The notes beneath the pieces are model-generated. The model saw only the letters and a program-made list of their open reading frames with translations, was not told the DNA's origin and searched no databases. This document shows, one piece after another, positions 35,826-46,785 of a DNA stretch of 64,000 nucleotides. This stretch comes from Aedes albopictus (lineage: Eukaryota; Arthropoda; Insecta; Diptera; Culicidae), in assembly GCF_035046485.1 (NCBI RefSeq), contig NC_085138.1, positions 363,261,238-363,325,237 of the forward strand, in the 5' to 3' direction. The position numbers were made by a program, and so were the translations under genes. Numbering within the stretch: position 1 is the first letter of the stretch; each line of letters starts with the position of its first letter.

Positions 35826-35982
35826 GGGAAGGAAGTGCGGTGCTGGCCGTGAATACTTGGCTGTTTTGTGATTTACATATATCGTATGAAAGTTTTGTTT
35901 TTGTATATAAGTAGTTTTTGTCAATCAATTAGTTTTTATAGGATTTGTATCGAATATAATCCTTATATACACATATTTTAAA

Positions 35983-35988
35983 AATAAA
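35983..35988 (+). terminator. Polyadenylation signal of the His-rich gene (AATAAA)
   Basis: AATAAA lies 158 bp after the stop codon at 35825, inside an AT-rich 3' UTR, before the next unique sequence. Confidence 0.65.
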
Positions 35989-35989
35989 C

Positions 35990-36690
35990 GTCGTTTCATT
36001 GCGTCGAAAGAAATTACCAACCTCAGCAACAAGCTCAACGCAAACAAATCCATGGCATTTGATTCGGACTGCTGATAGCAAATAACAATCTCCACAGTGA
36101 TTCAGCGTTCTAATCTTGTCTTGTCTCTCTTTGAAGTAGTGACGTTTTATTCGGCTTGTTTTTGGAGGAGACTTTTTCGTCACACATAAGCACGTTTTGT
36201 AGAACTGATAGCCCTGTCGGAATGGTCTTTTCACCAAATCAAAGCCAAATTAGCAACGAAAAGAAAAACATCGTCATGATTGGCATTGAGATTTAACCGA
36301 GCACACGCCATCGAATGATAAGAACAACTTTTCAATGGCTTTCGCATGAGTACGAGCAAATATGTGCTTCCCAAACAGAATATGCCAGACTGATTCGAAC
36401 GGATGTAAATTCTTATTTTGTTGAGAAGAGCAAAACCAAAAATGACAAGATTAGATAGGTACTGCTGAATTTTGCATGAGGGTGTAAAAAGAGAGTACGG
36501 CATGAATGATCAAGATGACTATTCATTTAATAATACCTAATGCCCTCATTTTCCCAAGGTATTTCAAAGTATTTCAAAACAATTGAATATCCAAGAAGTA
36601 CGCAAGTAAATTTCAGGCATTTATGAATACACGATAAAATTTGAATTCACAATGCGTGAAAATCCACAAATAATACAGTTTCTTACCAAC
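35990..36690. other. No gene identified; unique-looking sequence
   Basis: Sequence between the His-rich gene and the hexamer array. Minus-strand frames of 90-102 codons lack recognisable domains. Confidence 0.4.
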
Positions 36691-36698
36691 CAAGACCA

Positions 36699-38984
36699 GG
36701 TCTTGGTCTTGGTCTTGGTCTTGGTCTTGGTCTTGGTCTTGGTCTTGGTCTTGGTCTTGGTCTTGGTCTTGGTCTTGGTCTTGGTCTTGGTCTTGGTCTT
36801 GGTCTTGGTCTTGGTCTTGGTCTTGGTCTTGGTCTTGGTCTTGGTCTTGGTCTTGGTCTTGGTCTTGGTCTTGGTCTTGGTCTTGGTCTTGGTCTTGGTC
36901 TTGGTCTTGGTCTTGGTCTTGGTCTTGGTCTTGGTCTAGGTCTTGGTCTTGGTCTTGGTCTTGGTCTTGGTCTTGGTCTTGGTCTTGGTCTTGGTCTTGG
37001 TCTTGGTCTTGGTCTTGGTCTTGGTCTTGGTCTTGGTCTTGGTCTTGGTCTTGGTCTTGGTCTTGGTCTTGGTCTTGGTCTTGGTCTTGGTCTTGGTCTT
37101 GGTCTTGGTCTTGGTCTTGGTCTTGGTCTTGGTCTTGGTCTTGGTCTTGGTCTTGGTCTTGGTCTTGGTCTTGGTCTTGGTCTTGGTCTTGGTCTTGGTC
37201 TTGGTCTTGGTCTTGGTCTTGGTCTTGGTCTTGGTCTTGGTCTTGGTCTTGGTCTTGGTCTTGGTCTTGGTCTTGGTCTTGGTCTTGGTCTTGGTCTTGG
37301 TCTTGGTCTTGGTCTTGGTCTTGGTCTTGGTCTTGGTCTTGGTCTTGGTCTTGGTCTTGGTCTTGGTCTTGGTCTTGGTCTTGGTCTTGGTCTTGGTCTT
37401 GGTCTTGGTCTTGGTCTTGGTCTTGGTCTTGGTCTTGGTCTTGGTCTTGGTCTTGGTCTTGGTCTTGGTCTTGGTCTTGGTCTTGGTCTTGGTCTTGGTC
37501 TTGGTCTTGGTCTTGGTCTTGGTCTTGGTCTTGGTCTTGGTCTTGGTCTTGGTCTTGGTCTTGGTCTTGGTCTTGGTCTTGGTCTTGGTCTTGGTCTTGG
37601 TCTTGGTCTTGGTCTTGGTCTTGGTCTTGGTCTTGGTCTTGGTCTTGGTCTTGGTCTTGGTCTTGGTCTTGGTCTTGGTCTTGGTCTTGGTCTTGGTCTT
37701 GGTCTTGGTCTTGGTCTTGGTCTTGGTCTTGGTCTTGGTCTTGGTCTTGGTCTTGGTCTTGGTCTTGGTCTTGGTCTTGGTCTTGGTCTTGGTCTTGGTC
37801 TTGGTCTTGGTCTTGGTCTTGGTCTTGGTCTTGGTCTTGGTCTTGGTCTTGGTCTTGGTCTTGGTCTTGGTCTTGGTCTTGGTCTTGGTCTTGGTCTTGG
37901 TCTTGGTCTTGGTCTTGGTCTTGGTCTTGGTCTTGGTCTTGGTCTTGGTCTTGGTCTTGGTCTTGGTCTTGGTCTTGGTCTTGGTCTTGGTCTTGGTCTT
38001 GGTCTTGGTCTTGGTCTTGGTCTTGGTCTTGGTCTTGGTCTTGGTCTTGGTCTTGGTCTTGGTCTTGGTCTTGGTCTTGGTCTTGGTCTTGGTCTTGGTC
38101 TTGGTCTTGGTCTTGGTCTTGGTCTTGGTCTTGGTCTTGGTCTTGGTCTTGGTCTTGGTCTTGGTCTTGGTCTTGGTCTTGGTCTTGGTCTTGGTCTTGG
38201 TCTTGGTCTTGGTCTTGGTCTTGGTCTTGGTCTTGGTCTTGGTCTTGGTCTTGGTCTTGGTCTTGGTCTTGGTCTTGGTCTTGGTCTTGGTCTTGGTCTT
38301 GGTCTTGGTCTTGGTCTTGGTCTTGGTCTTGGTCTTGGTCTTGGTCTTGGTCTTGGTCTTGGTCTTGGTCTTGGTCTTGGTCTTGGTCTTGGTCTTGGTC
38401 TTGGTCTTGGTCTTGGTCTTGGTCTTGGTCTTGGTCTTGGTCTTGGTCTTGGTCTTGGTCTTGGTCTTGGTCTTGGTCTTGGTCTTGGTCTTGGTCTTGG
38501 TCTTGGTCTTGGTCTTGGTCTTGGTCTTGGTCTTGGTCTTGGTCTTGGTCTTGGTCTTGGTCTTGGTCTTGGTCTTGGTCTTGGTCTTGGTCTTGGTCTT
38601 GGTCTTGGTCTTGGTCTTGGTCTTGGTCTTGGTCTTGGTCTTGGTCTTGGTCTTGGTCTTGGTCTTGGTCTTGGTCTTGGTCTTGGTCTTGGTCTTGGTC
38701 TTGGTCTTGGTCTTGGTCTTGGTCTTGGTCTTGGTCTTGGTCTTGGTCTTGGTCTTGGTCTTGGTCTTGGTCTTGGTCTTGGTCTTGGTCTTGGTCTTGG
38801 TCTTGGTCTTGGTCTTGGTCTTGGTCTTGGTCTTGGTCTTGGTCTTGGTCTTGGTCTTGGTCTTGGTCTTGGTCTTGGTCTTGGTCTTGGTCTTGGTCTT
38901 GGTCTTGGTCTTGGTCTTGGTCTTGGTCTTGGTCTTGGTCTTGGTCTTGGTCTTGGTCTTGGTCTTGGTCTTGGTCTTGGTCTT
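36699..38984. repeat. Giant hexanucleotide array (GGTCTT)n, about 381 units
   Basis: 2286 bases of TTGGTC/GGTCTT repeat with only one substitution visible (T to A at 36938). No frame on either strand contains a stop: + frames give Gly-Leu, Val-Leu and Ser-Trp; - frames give Gln-Asp, Lys-Thr and Arg-Pro. The long open frames of 720 and 865 codons here are therefore artefacts of the repeat. Such homogeneity implies recent expansion, or an assembly-determined length. Confidence 0.97.
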
Positions 38985-39102
38985 GTTCTTGTTCTTGTTC
39001 TTGTTCTTGTTCTTGTTCTTGTTCTTGTTCTTGTTCTTGTTCTTGTTCTTGTTCTTGTTCTTGTTCTTGTTCTTGTTTTTGTTCTTGTTCTTGTTCTTGT
39101 TC
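38985..39102. repeat. Sister hexanucleotide block (GTTCTT)n, about 20 units
   Basis: The block directly abuts the GGTCTT array and differs by one G-to-T change per unit; the switch is abrupt. One unit carries a C-to-T change (tcttgttttt near 39075). It looks like a variant unit that expanded separately. Confidence 0.9.
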
Positions 39103-39137
39103 TGAATAAGAAGGATCTGTTTGAAAAATAGTTATCC

Positions 39138-39260
39138 TTAACCCTCGAGCGATCGCGCTGTTGTATTTTGTACTACACGATGAAAAAATCTCGCTTTTTG
39201 TACTCAGCATTAGCGTAGTGCTGACGCAGGTAGTAAACCGCGCGAGTTACGGAAGGTTAA
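39138..39260. mobile_element. Small TTAA-flanked MITE (piggyBac-like?)
   Basis: TTAACCCTCGAGCG at the left and GAGTTACGGAAGGTTAA at the right form rough inverted ends, both closing in TTAA. It lies just after the hexamer arrays. Confidence 0.45.
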
Positions 39261-40035
39261 GAAGCTCGCCAAGTATACCAAAAGGTATACCCTAAAAATG
39301 TAATAAAATCTAGAAAAAAAGAAAACGATAATCTTGTTTCCTCCTCGCAACAAATACGGGATGCACTTGAAATACCATCAAAAAGTCATGTGTATGCTTG
39401 TAATAAATAGTTCATTCGATTGTACAGTGGACATTTCCTAATGCGATATTGATTAGTCTAAACAAAGAATATATTCGCTTCTAAAGCAGAGTTGTTCATA
39501 TACATATACATGGTACTCAATTCCACTTCGAAAATTTTGGATCGATCCCCGTTATTATCAGGCTTTACTGTATGTATTGCTAAAACTGTCATCGTCACTT
39601 CACTATGTCTTTCTCATCTTCTGCAGATACCCACTTATTGTCACTCATTATCTCTCGCTATAGCAAACATCCAATTGTCTTCTTACGAAAGTGATAAGCT
39701 AAACATAACTGCCGAGCTCTTTTATTGCTGAAATTCAAAAGAACCTTCCTGTGATGCACTTGAATTAGGTACTCCGATAGGGTGATCCACCCCAAAGCAG
39801 CCACTCTAAGCGACTCATTTGTGTGCGTGAACCGCACACGTGCCGTAGGTCATGGTAAAGCCGCATTATCAATTTCCGTAGATTAAGCAAGTGCCTTTTA
39901 ACCTCACGTTAACCGCTAATTTTAACACAAAATATGTTTAAACAACCGGTAGCCCACCCTATTCAATCACATTAAACTCAAAAAAACACACAATGACCAC
40001 CGCTGAAAAAAAGCCACAATCAAACGGTTTAATCG
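39261..40035. other. Unique sequence upstream of the Inr+DPE promoter candidate
   Basis: No supported gene. If the promoter at 40078 is real, its proximal regulatory sequence would lie here. Confidence 0.35.
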
Positions 40036-40075
40036 CCATGTGACTATAAGCCACCAATCTAACCGGAGGACCTAC

Positions 40076-40367
40076 TCAGTCTACGTCGAATGCTCCTGGT
40101 GGCAAGATCGGGTTTCGGGTTACGAGAAGGATCGTCGTCGCTTACCTACCTGTGTCTGTGTCGTGTCTGAAGAAAGTCTTTCTTCCTTGTTCGTCGGTTG
40201 GTTCATTGGAACGGGCCAATCCTGTCAGGAGGGGTGTGAATCGGCAAGAGTCATCGTCATCACGCGCAAGACCTGAAGAGCTGAGGGCAAGTGCATTTGT
40301 GTGGTTTCCCGTTGGCACTTTGGATTTATAGTTCTGAACCGGATTTAGTGGTTGGTTTTTTGAAGTG
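40076..40367 (+). promoter_or_regulatory. Candidate TATA-less Inr+DPE promoter and non-coding first exon
   Basis: TCAGTC at 40076-40081 matches the arthropod initiator TCAKTY perfectly, with A+1 at 40078. AGATC at 40105-40109 falls exactly at +28 to +32 and fits the downstream promoter element RGWYV. A donor GTGAGTG starts at 40368, so a 290-nt exon is proposed. It holds one ATG (40090), opening a 26-codon upstream ORF that stops at 40170. The next + strand coding start after a splice acceptor is HKT at 56297, so this could be HKT exon 1 with a 16-kb intron. The core elements are seen directly; transcription and the pairing are inferred. Confidence 0.5.
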
Positions 40368-41040
40368 GTGAGTGAATTATGAGTGGACTACGAACTATAC
40401 TGAAGGGAAGGCCAAAACAGTTCTGTGAAGTGCTAAAATGTGATTCTAATGAATGTTTATGACACGTTAAGTGGTTTTAAGTGTAACTTGTGTCATATTT
40501 TGAGAGTACATTTGATAATAATTGCTGAAACCTTTCAACATTTTAAGAGATGATTGTTTGAAGTCTTCAAAGCTAGTGCAATACAAGAACAAACTACATG
40601 TGGAACCTACATATGCTTAAAATCTAGAGTGACCTTCCAGCTGGGATAGTGCTTGTTACTCAAGCTAAGAGTTCTATGACGTACTCAGGTTGAGAATAGA
40701 GGTACCCGGGTACCCATGTATCTTGCCAGCATTCCACGTACAAGGTAGCCTCGTTTATCCGGAGTCGTGTTCCGAAGATAAACATCTAGCGAATATAATG
40801 CCGTGCAAAGCTGAATTCTTGATATTTTGTCAAACTATCTGTGATTACCTAGTAATTCGTCAAAATTTAATTCTTCTGCAACATTTCGGTCCCTAGATAA
40901 ACTGTCGTGCGCAGTATAGTTGTCCCATGTTCTATGGGAATCACTATAACCACCGGACATTTAGCTACACACGGCAGTATATAATTGAGAAATAATAACA
41001 AAATAAAGAGTTCCTTCTGCTCCAAAATTCGGCCCTCTAG
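40368..41040. other. No gene identified
   Basis: AT-rich sequence after the donor at 40368; no supported frame. Confidence 0.35.
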
Positions 41041-41240
41041 TTGATATAGGAGAACTAACGTATTTTCAGCCGTCTTGTTCACTTCGTCATGGGGATTTTT
41101 TTAAAGTTATTGAACTCAAAGTTAGCCCCATTCTTTACCAACCAAGCAGAACTATGTATATGATCAAGTTTCAGACAATTCGTCAAACTCCTCATGACGA
41201 AGAGAACAAACCTGCCGATAATACCCTAAGTCACCCTCGA
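41040..41240. mobile_element. MITE-like dispersed repeat, copy 2
   Basis: CTCATGACGAAGAGAACAAA and CTGCCGATAATACCCTAAG match, reversed, the 29310 copy. Confidence 0.6.
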
Positions 41241-41604
41241 TGCCCATGCTTCACGATCTGGGAGAGATTCAACCTCCTTCTATTGGACATCTCTCAAATA
41301 GGCTGGAAATTTACTTCGTCTTATGTGCTAATTTAACTCCACATACGAGTAAACATATTTTCTCGTTTTTCCTATGCCAAAGACTACCTCACCAAAGCAG
41401 CAGCTAGCCGAATTGTTCTTCATCGCCGTTCAATTTTTATTTCGTCAGATTCACTGATTGAACTGACATTCAAATCACACACCACAAAAGCTCCGTGGTA
41501 CTTCATAGATGGATATGAAGCAGTTATTGAAATAAATTGCTTTTTCCCGTCGGTAAATTGTAGGCAAACCTTGAGGCAAACAGTTGTCTTCGTCCTTGGA
41601 AAGA

Positions 41605-42706
41605 TGTGGGTAATTCTCGCTGAGACCGGCCCGCTATTTACACCTTGCCTTCAAAAATGTTTGAGGTGCCGATTTTCTGAAAGCCGTCGCTAAAAAAGTA
41701 AGAAAAATGCATTTGGTTACTCAAATTGATGGACCCCTCGTTAGTTAGAGCCACAACAGTTTTTGCAGACCCCTCGATTTTGGTCAAACGGTGGCTCACT
41801 TAAACCGTTATAACTCTAAAGTTTCTCCAAAAACCACCTCAAAACGAATTGTTGTTGAAAAGAGGAAAGATAGAGCTACTATTTACTATAATAAAAAGTT
41901 GGGTCGGCCATATTGAGTTTGGTCGCCATCTTGGATTTTTATACCAAAACATTTTTTTCACCATGAGGGCAACCACCGATTTTCAAAATTTTTGCATCAA
42001 TTGAAAGCTGAGGCATTTATACATAACATATCAAAAAATTAGAGATGTCTTTTTCTTCTTTCAAAAGTTATCAGCCGTTTTGTAAATCATGCCACTTTTG
42101 CGCACTGGGCCCGGTGCCGACTGTTTACATAAATGCAGCGTTATTTCGCAGTGTTTACGAACACGAATTTAAATTCTAAAGCCACTAATGGAAAGCTGAA
42201 GGTTTAAGCTTTTCAAAACACTAAAAAAGTTATGAAAGCAATGCCCGATCATTGAGAAACAGTCAAAAACGGAAACGAACCTCCGATTTGGCCAAATTTT
42301 GCGGCACCCGCCTTTGTGTGTACATGCAAATCGGTGGTTGCCCTCATGGTGAAAAAATGTTTTGGTATAAAAATCCAAGATGGCGGCTAAAATCAATATG
42401 GCCGACCCAACTTTTTATTATTGTAAATAGTAGCTCTATCTTTCCTCTTTTCAACAACAATTCGTTTTGAGGTGGTTTTTGGAGAAACTTTAGAGTTATA
42501 ACGGTTTAAGTGAGCCACCGTTTGACCAAAATCGAGGGGTCTGCAAAAACTGTTGTGGCTCTAACTAACGAGGGGTCCATCAATTTGAGTAACCAAATGC
42601 ATTTTTCTTACGTTTTTAGCGAGGGCTTTCAGAAAATCGGCACCTTAAACATTTTTGAAGACAAGGTGTAAATAGTGGGCCGGTCTCAGCGAGAGTTACC
42701 CATGTA
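41605..42706. mobile_element. 1.1-kb foldback with ~375-bp highly similar arms
   Basis: The left arm (GGGTAATTCTCGCTGAGACC, AACAGTTTTTGCAGACCCC, CACCTCAAAACGAATTG, GGTCGCCATCTTGGA) is repeated inverted at about 42325-42706 with few differences. The centre is about 350 bp. No transposase. A transcript would fold into a long duplex. Confidence 0.92.
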
Positions 42707-43117
42707 TGAAAATGTGGGCGTGGGTATTCTGCATATAAAACATCGTATTTCACAACCACAAAGAAAGATTTCTTTGTTACACTGACTGTGATGGACTTTT
42801 CTGATCAGATGAGCAAAAGTATTAACCGAAATGTTTTGGTCGTTATTGTACAGCTTCAATTACTTATCTCAATTAAAAAGCTTTCTGCCCAATTGAACTT
42901 TGAACACATGATTTGATTTGAATTGCGACGAATTTGACCGACTTTAAATATACACAACTACGGTCATATCATGATGTTTGGCAATCCTATATACCTTAGT
43001 GTCACAAACAAGGTGTGACGGGAATTGAATTCATCTTGTGCACGAAATAGACGATCAAGGATTCAAAGAACAATTATTTAAATCTCATTATTTTAAGTAA
43101 TTTATGAATTCGTAATT

Positions 43118-43276
43118 AAGGGGGCATCCATTAAGTACGTCACGCTCGTAGGAGGGAGGGGGGTTTCTGGAAAGTGTGACAAGCAATGCATAAGGTATAC
43201 GAAAAACCCGTACGATGGAGGGAGGGGGGTTGAAAATTCTAAAATTTAGCGTGACGTACTAAATGGATGCCCCCTA
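43118..43276. mobile_element. Palindromic MITE, GGGGGCATCCATTAAGTACG ends
   Basis: GGGGGCATCCATTAAGTACG at 43120 is mirrored by CGTACTAAATGGATGCCCCC at 43274. Internal GGAGGGAGGGGGGTT occurs twice. Same architecture as 11206-11358. Confidence 0.9.
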
Positions 43277-44010
43277 AAACATAACTAACCATGAGACTTT
43301 GGGTGAGGTGCAAGGATAAACTTGATAATTATTGATCGGTTCTTAGTATGACGGGAATTATATAAAAACCCTTTCGTGAATTCATACAAAAAAGTACCCT
43401 AAAATATTATGGATAATATATAGTTACACCTCAACATCCCACGGATCCAGAAGATTTTGAGATTTTCAGTTCTTAGAAAATGCTCTCAAATCTGATGAAC
43501 ACCGAGTATTCTAACCATTGTCTACACCCACATATGTCCATCATGCTCTATAAGCCTATGTTCATCATGAACATTGTGGTCACGTGGATATGAGATATTC
43601 TATGATCTCCAAATCATCCAAAACATTAGCCAAAATCAACCAAAGCATCGGTAGTATCTTTGGTTATGCGCAGTACTACCGACATAATTTCCAACTATTT
43701 AAAGTTCTTCAAATCATCCTCAAGATTAGGTCACACACATGATCTACGACAACAACCAGAACTTTGTATATGTCTTCGGCTAACCAGACAAACCCAATCA
43801 AGTTCTACAAATCAAGGTGGAATATTCATGATTTATTTTCATGTGGTTCATTAATAGCATCTGAAACTTCAGGCCAAGTGATCCATAAGATCAACCAAAG
43901 CACTCACATTTATTTCACCATTTTTTTTTAATTCTTAACCACTTAACCTAACTACAGCTGTTTTATCGACTAGGCCATTACGATGCCGTTTGCCGATGTT
44001 TAAGTAACCA
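43277..44010. other. No gene identified
   Basis: AT-rich sequence; a 64-codon + frame at 43660 has no domain. Confidence 0.35.
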
Positions 44011-44165
44011 CCCAGTCAACCAGTGATCGTATAATATGTTGAATAAGCTGTTAAAGTGGAGGCGATATGCGTACATTTTACATGCGCCTAAATGGAGGCA
44101 TGTACGCATATGGTCTCCAGTTTAGTATCTTATGCAACATCTTATACGATTACTGGTTGTCTGGG
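44011..44165. mobile_element. Palindromic MITE, CCCAGTCAACCAGTGATCG ends
   Basis: CCCAGTCAACCAGTGATCG at 44011 pairs with CGATTACTGGTTGTCTGGG ending at 44165; arms continue with TATAATATGTTG, ATATGCGTACAT and ATGCGCCT to a centre near 44090. Confidence 0.88.
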
Positions 44166-44315
44166 CAGGTCCGTTGAGTCATGGGCTCAGAAGAGGGTCA
44201 GTGTCAGCTGCTCTCAGGAGGGAAGAGCAACTGATGAAAGTGCCGGGGCTAGGATCGAACCCATGACAATCTGCCTATAAAGCAAACGTGTGACCACTTG
44301 CGCCACGGGCCCCGG
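44166..44315 (-). mobile_element. tRNA-derived SINE, minus strand
   Basis: Read on the minus strand it starts GGGGCCCGTGGCGCAAGTGG (A box-like) and has GGGTTCGATCCTAGCCCC (B box). The body continues to 44166, directly next to a MITE end. Confidence 0.7.
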
Positions 44316-44599
44316 CAGTTACACCATTTGACCGCCATGTTGGAAGGCATTGGGGCTTTTGGGAGGACTTCCAAAGGGATCGCAGTTAGAACGATGGTTG
44401 GATCAAAGCCTGATACGGTAACGGATCAGTCTGTAGTAGGAGGAATTTTGCTGGGATTAGAATACACTAAAAGGGTTTATCGGTGGATTTTTTATGTGGA
44501 TTCGGCAGGTGATGTGATCGGGGATCATTTTAGAGGAAAATTTCGTTTAAAATTTAGGTGGGGCTCATATAAAAATGCTGGTTGGATTCTTCAGAGAAA

Positions 44600-45260
44600 A
44601 AAAATGTTGAGATATTCTGAAGGGATTCTTGAAGTAATCCCTGAAGTTTTTTTTTAATAATTCCGGAAGCCTCATTGAGATCATTCCTGAAAATCGCACA
44701 GAACCTTTTAAGAATAAAATGTTTTTCATGGGATTCCTTCAAAAGTTTACGATGAGATTCTTCCTGAAGTTCTTTCCGAGGTTCCTTACGAGATTTTTAC
44801 AGAGGTTTCTTCCAGGATTTCTTTATTCCTTCCAGGACAAAGAGTAATATTGACACGACTCATTATGAAAACCCAGAAAACCTCTTCGATGAATTCCTCA
44901 CAAAAATTGTGCAGGGTAAATTTTCTAAACTGTTGGAGAAATTTCTAAACATGTGATTTTGTCAATTGCAATAACTCGTACAAGATTTCCTTTTGGAACA
45001 CCTGGAGTTTTATGGAAGTCCATAAAACACCTGAATGAATACCATGATAAACTCTTGGAAGATATACATTAGGAATATATGAGAGAAATTCAGAATCAAC
45101 TTCCTGATGAATTCAAGAAGCTAAAGAAATTGCAGAAAGGCCTCAAAGAGAAATCGAAGATGAAACTTCTTGAAGACTTCCAGGTTTTTTTTTCTGTAAA
45201 CCCAATCCCTTCGAGAATTCATCCAATATTCTCCTGAAGTTGCTGCCGGGATTACCAGTA
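44600..45260. repeat. Degenerate ATTCCTGAAG tract
   Basis: Loose copies of GGGATTCTTGAAGTAATCC and TTCCTGAAGTTCTTCC. Same style as 24760-26560 and 61700-62710. Confidence 0.55.
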
Positions 45261-45499
45261 TGAAACACACAAGGAATTTTTCTATCTAAAATCAGATAAA
45301 ATTAAATGGAAATTTATACTTTCTGATATATTCGTCAAGTGAAGTTTTCAGAATTTATATCTGTGCAGTGAATGTTTCCGCAAATTTATTGGAAATGCAT
45401 CATAGATGCGGATTTCTTTTATAATCGTGCAATTTGGTACGAAGGTTCTCAGAATTTAATGATATTTTTTTCACAGATATGAACAAAAAATAAATTGAA

Positions 45500-45725
45500 A
45501 AAAAATCAGGGGCGCCTAGTTTTCCGGAAAATCCCAGTGGAAAGCAACATTTTCCACAGACACCAGCTACTTTGAAAAATCATAACTCAAAAACAAAGCA
45601 TCGTGGACACATTTTTTTTAATTTTTTTTTTTTTTGGGAATTTTTGTGGACTTCGAAAACAGTTTTTCCGAACTTTTCCAACCGACATTCCTCAACAGTG
45701 GAAAATTTTATGGAAAACATTTTTT
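45500..45725 (+). repeat. Dispersed repeat with AATCATAACTCAAAAACRAAGC, copy 1
   Basis: Shares the order TTTTCCGGAAAAT, CATAACTCAAAAAC, AAAGCATCGTGGACAC, GTGGAAAATTTTATGG with copies at 57841, 58675, 59450 and 61110. Confidence 0.65.
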
Positions 45726-46140
45726 TTTTTTAATTTTGTCAGTGGATAACTGACAGTGAGGAAGATTACAAGTGGTAGTCGAAATACGCGTATCTGTCAA
45801 AGGATAGGAAAATAGGACGGCATTAAACGGCACATAACTGATTGCACTCATTCGAAGAGGGTATTCTGCTTAGAGGGTTCGAAAAGTCGGTACAAGATGG
45901 CATTTGATGTTAGTATATTAAGGCAGGATATGTGTGAAAATAAAGTTTGTTTATGCATCCATTTCCAAATGGTAGAGCCACAGACAAACAGACGTAACAC
46001 TTCGAACATTTTTCAATTCAACTCATAGTCCCAGAAACCTGTTCGCCCAATACTGAAAGGACTGAGTTTGGCCGGCCATTAACTAGATGGCGGTAGTGGG
46101 CAAACGTCAAACTCGAACAAAAATGATGCGAGCGGCACGC

Positions 46141-46382
46141 TGCCGTAATTCTGCAAAGTGACGTAAGCGACATTGACAGTTTGGCCCATTTTTTGGTTAT
46201 AATCCATAAAACTCTTGGTCATCCTCTAAGTTTCTTTCTATAGATGATAGATTACGACTATATATTGCATTCTAATACAGCAGGCATACCACAGAGTTAT
46301 TTTTACACCAGATGTTATATATAATATACCAAAAAAATTCGAAATTTTGAATGGCGCTTACGTCACTTTGCAGAATTGCGGC
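46141..46382. mobile_element. MITE with TGCCGTAATTCTGCAAAGTG ends
   Basis: TGCCGTAATTCTGCAAAGTG, then ACGTAAGCGACATT at the left, and the inverse with two changes at the right, 46382. Confidence 0.85.
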
Positions 46383-46399
46383 AGCACGGGTGGGCAGTT

Positions 46400-46640
46400 G
46401 GCCAACTAGGGAATCGCGCTACTTGGGCGGTGGCTTCTATATTCGTCTGTTTTCCACTATAACTCAGTCAATCTTGAACCAATTGACACAATTCTTGGAA
46501 TGCGGTGAGATAGGTATAGTATCTACCCGTGTACAAAATTTCAAGTCAATCGGTTCAAAATTGGCCGAGTTACAGTGGAAAACAGAAGAAAATAACAGAC
46601 GAAGAAAACCACCGCCCAAGTAGCGCGATACCCTATTAAA
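46400..46640. mobile_element. Palindromic MITE, TCGCGCTACTTGGGCGGTGG ends
   Basis: TCGCGCTACTTGGGCGGTGG and TCTGTTTTCCACTATAAC at the left face GTTACAGTGGAAAACAGA and CCACCGCCCAAGTAGCGCGA at the right. Confidence 0.88.
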
Positions 46641-46785
46641 ATTTTAAAGAGACCTTTAAATTGGTGTACGATGGGAAATGTCAGAGTGGTCTGTGGTAGA
46701 GCTGCAAAGTTGCGCCCATACTTTCTGGGACACCCTATACTAGTTGGAAAACAATCATTCGGACCTGACGGCCAAATGTTGGTAT

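Noticed and set aside
35169..35924. 251-codon minus-strand frame rich in Leu/Val, and a 172-codon + frame of Arg/Thr
   Set aside because: Both are shadows of the His/Lys-rich coding exon, whose codon bias creates open antisense and shifted frames.
36613..39210. 865-codon minus-strand open frame, mostly Gln-Asp repeats, and a 720-codon + frame of Leu-Val
   Set aside because: The hexamer has no stop in any frame, so long open frames arise automatically; the flanking parts show no domain or codon bias.
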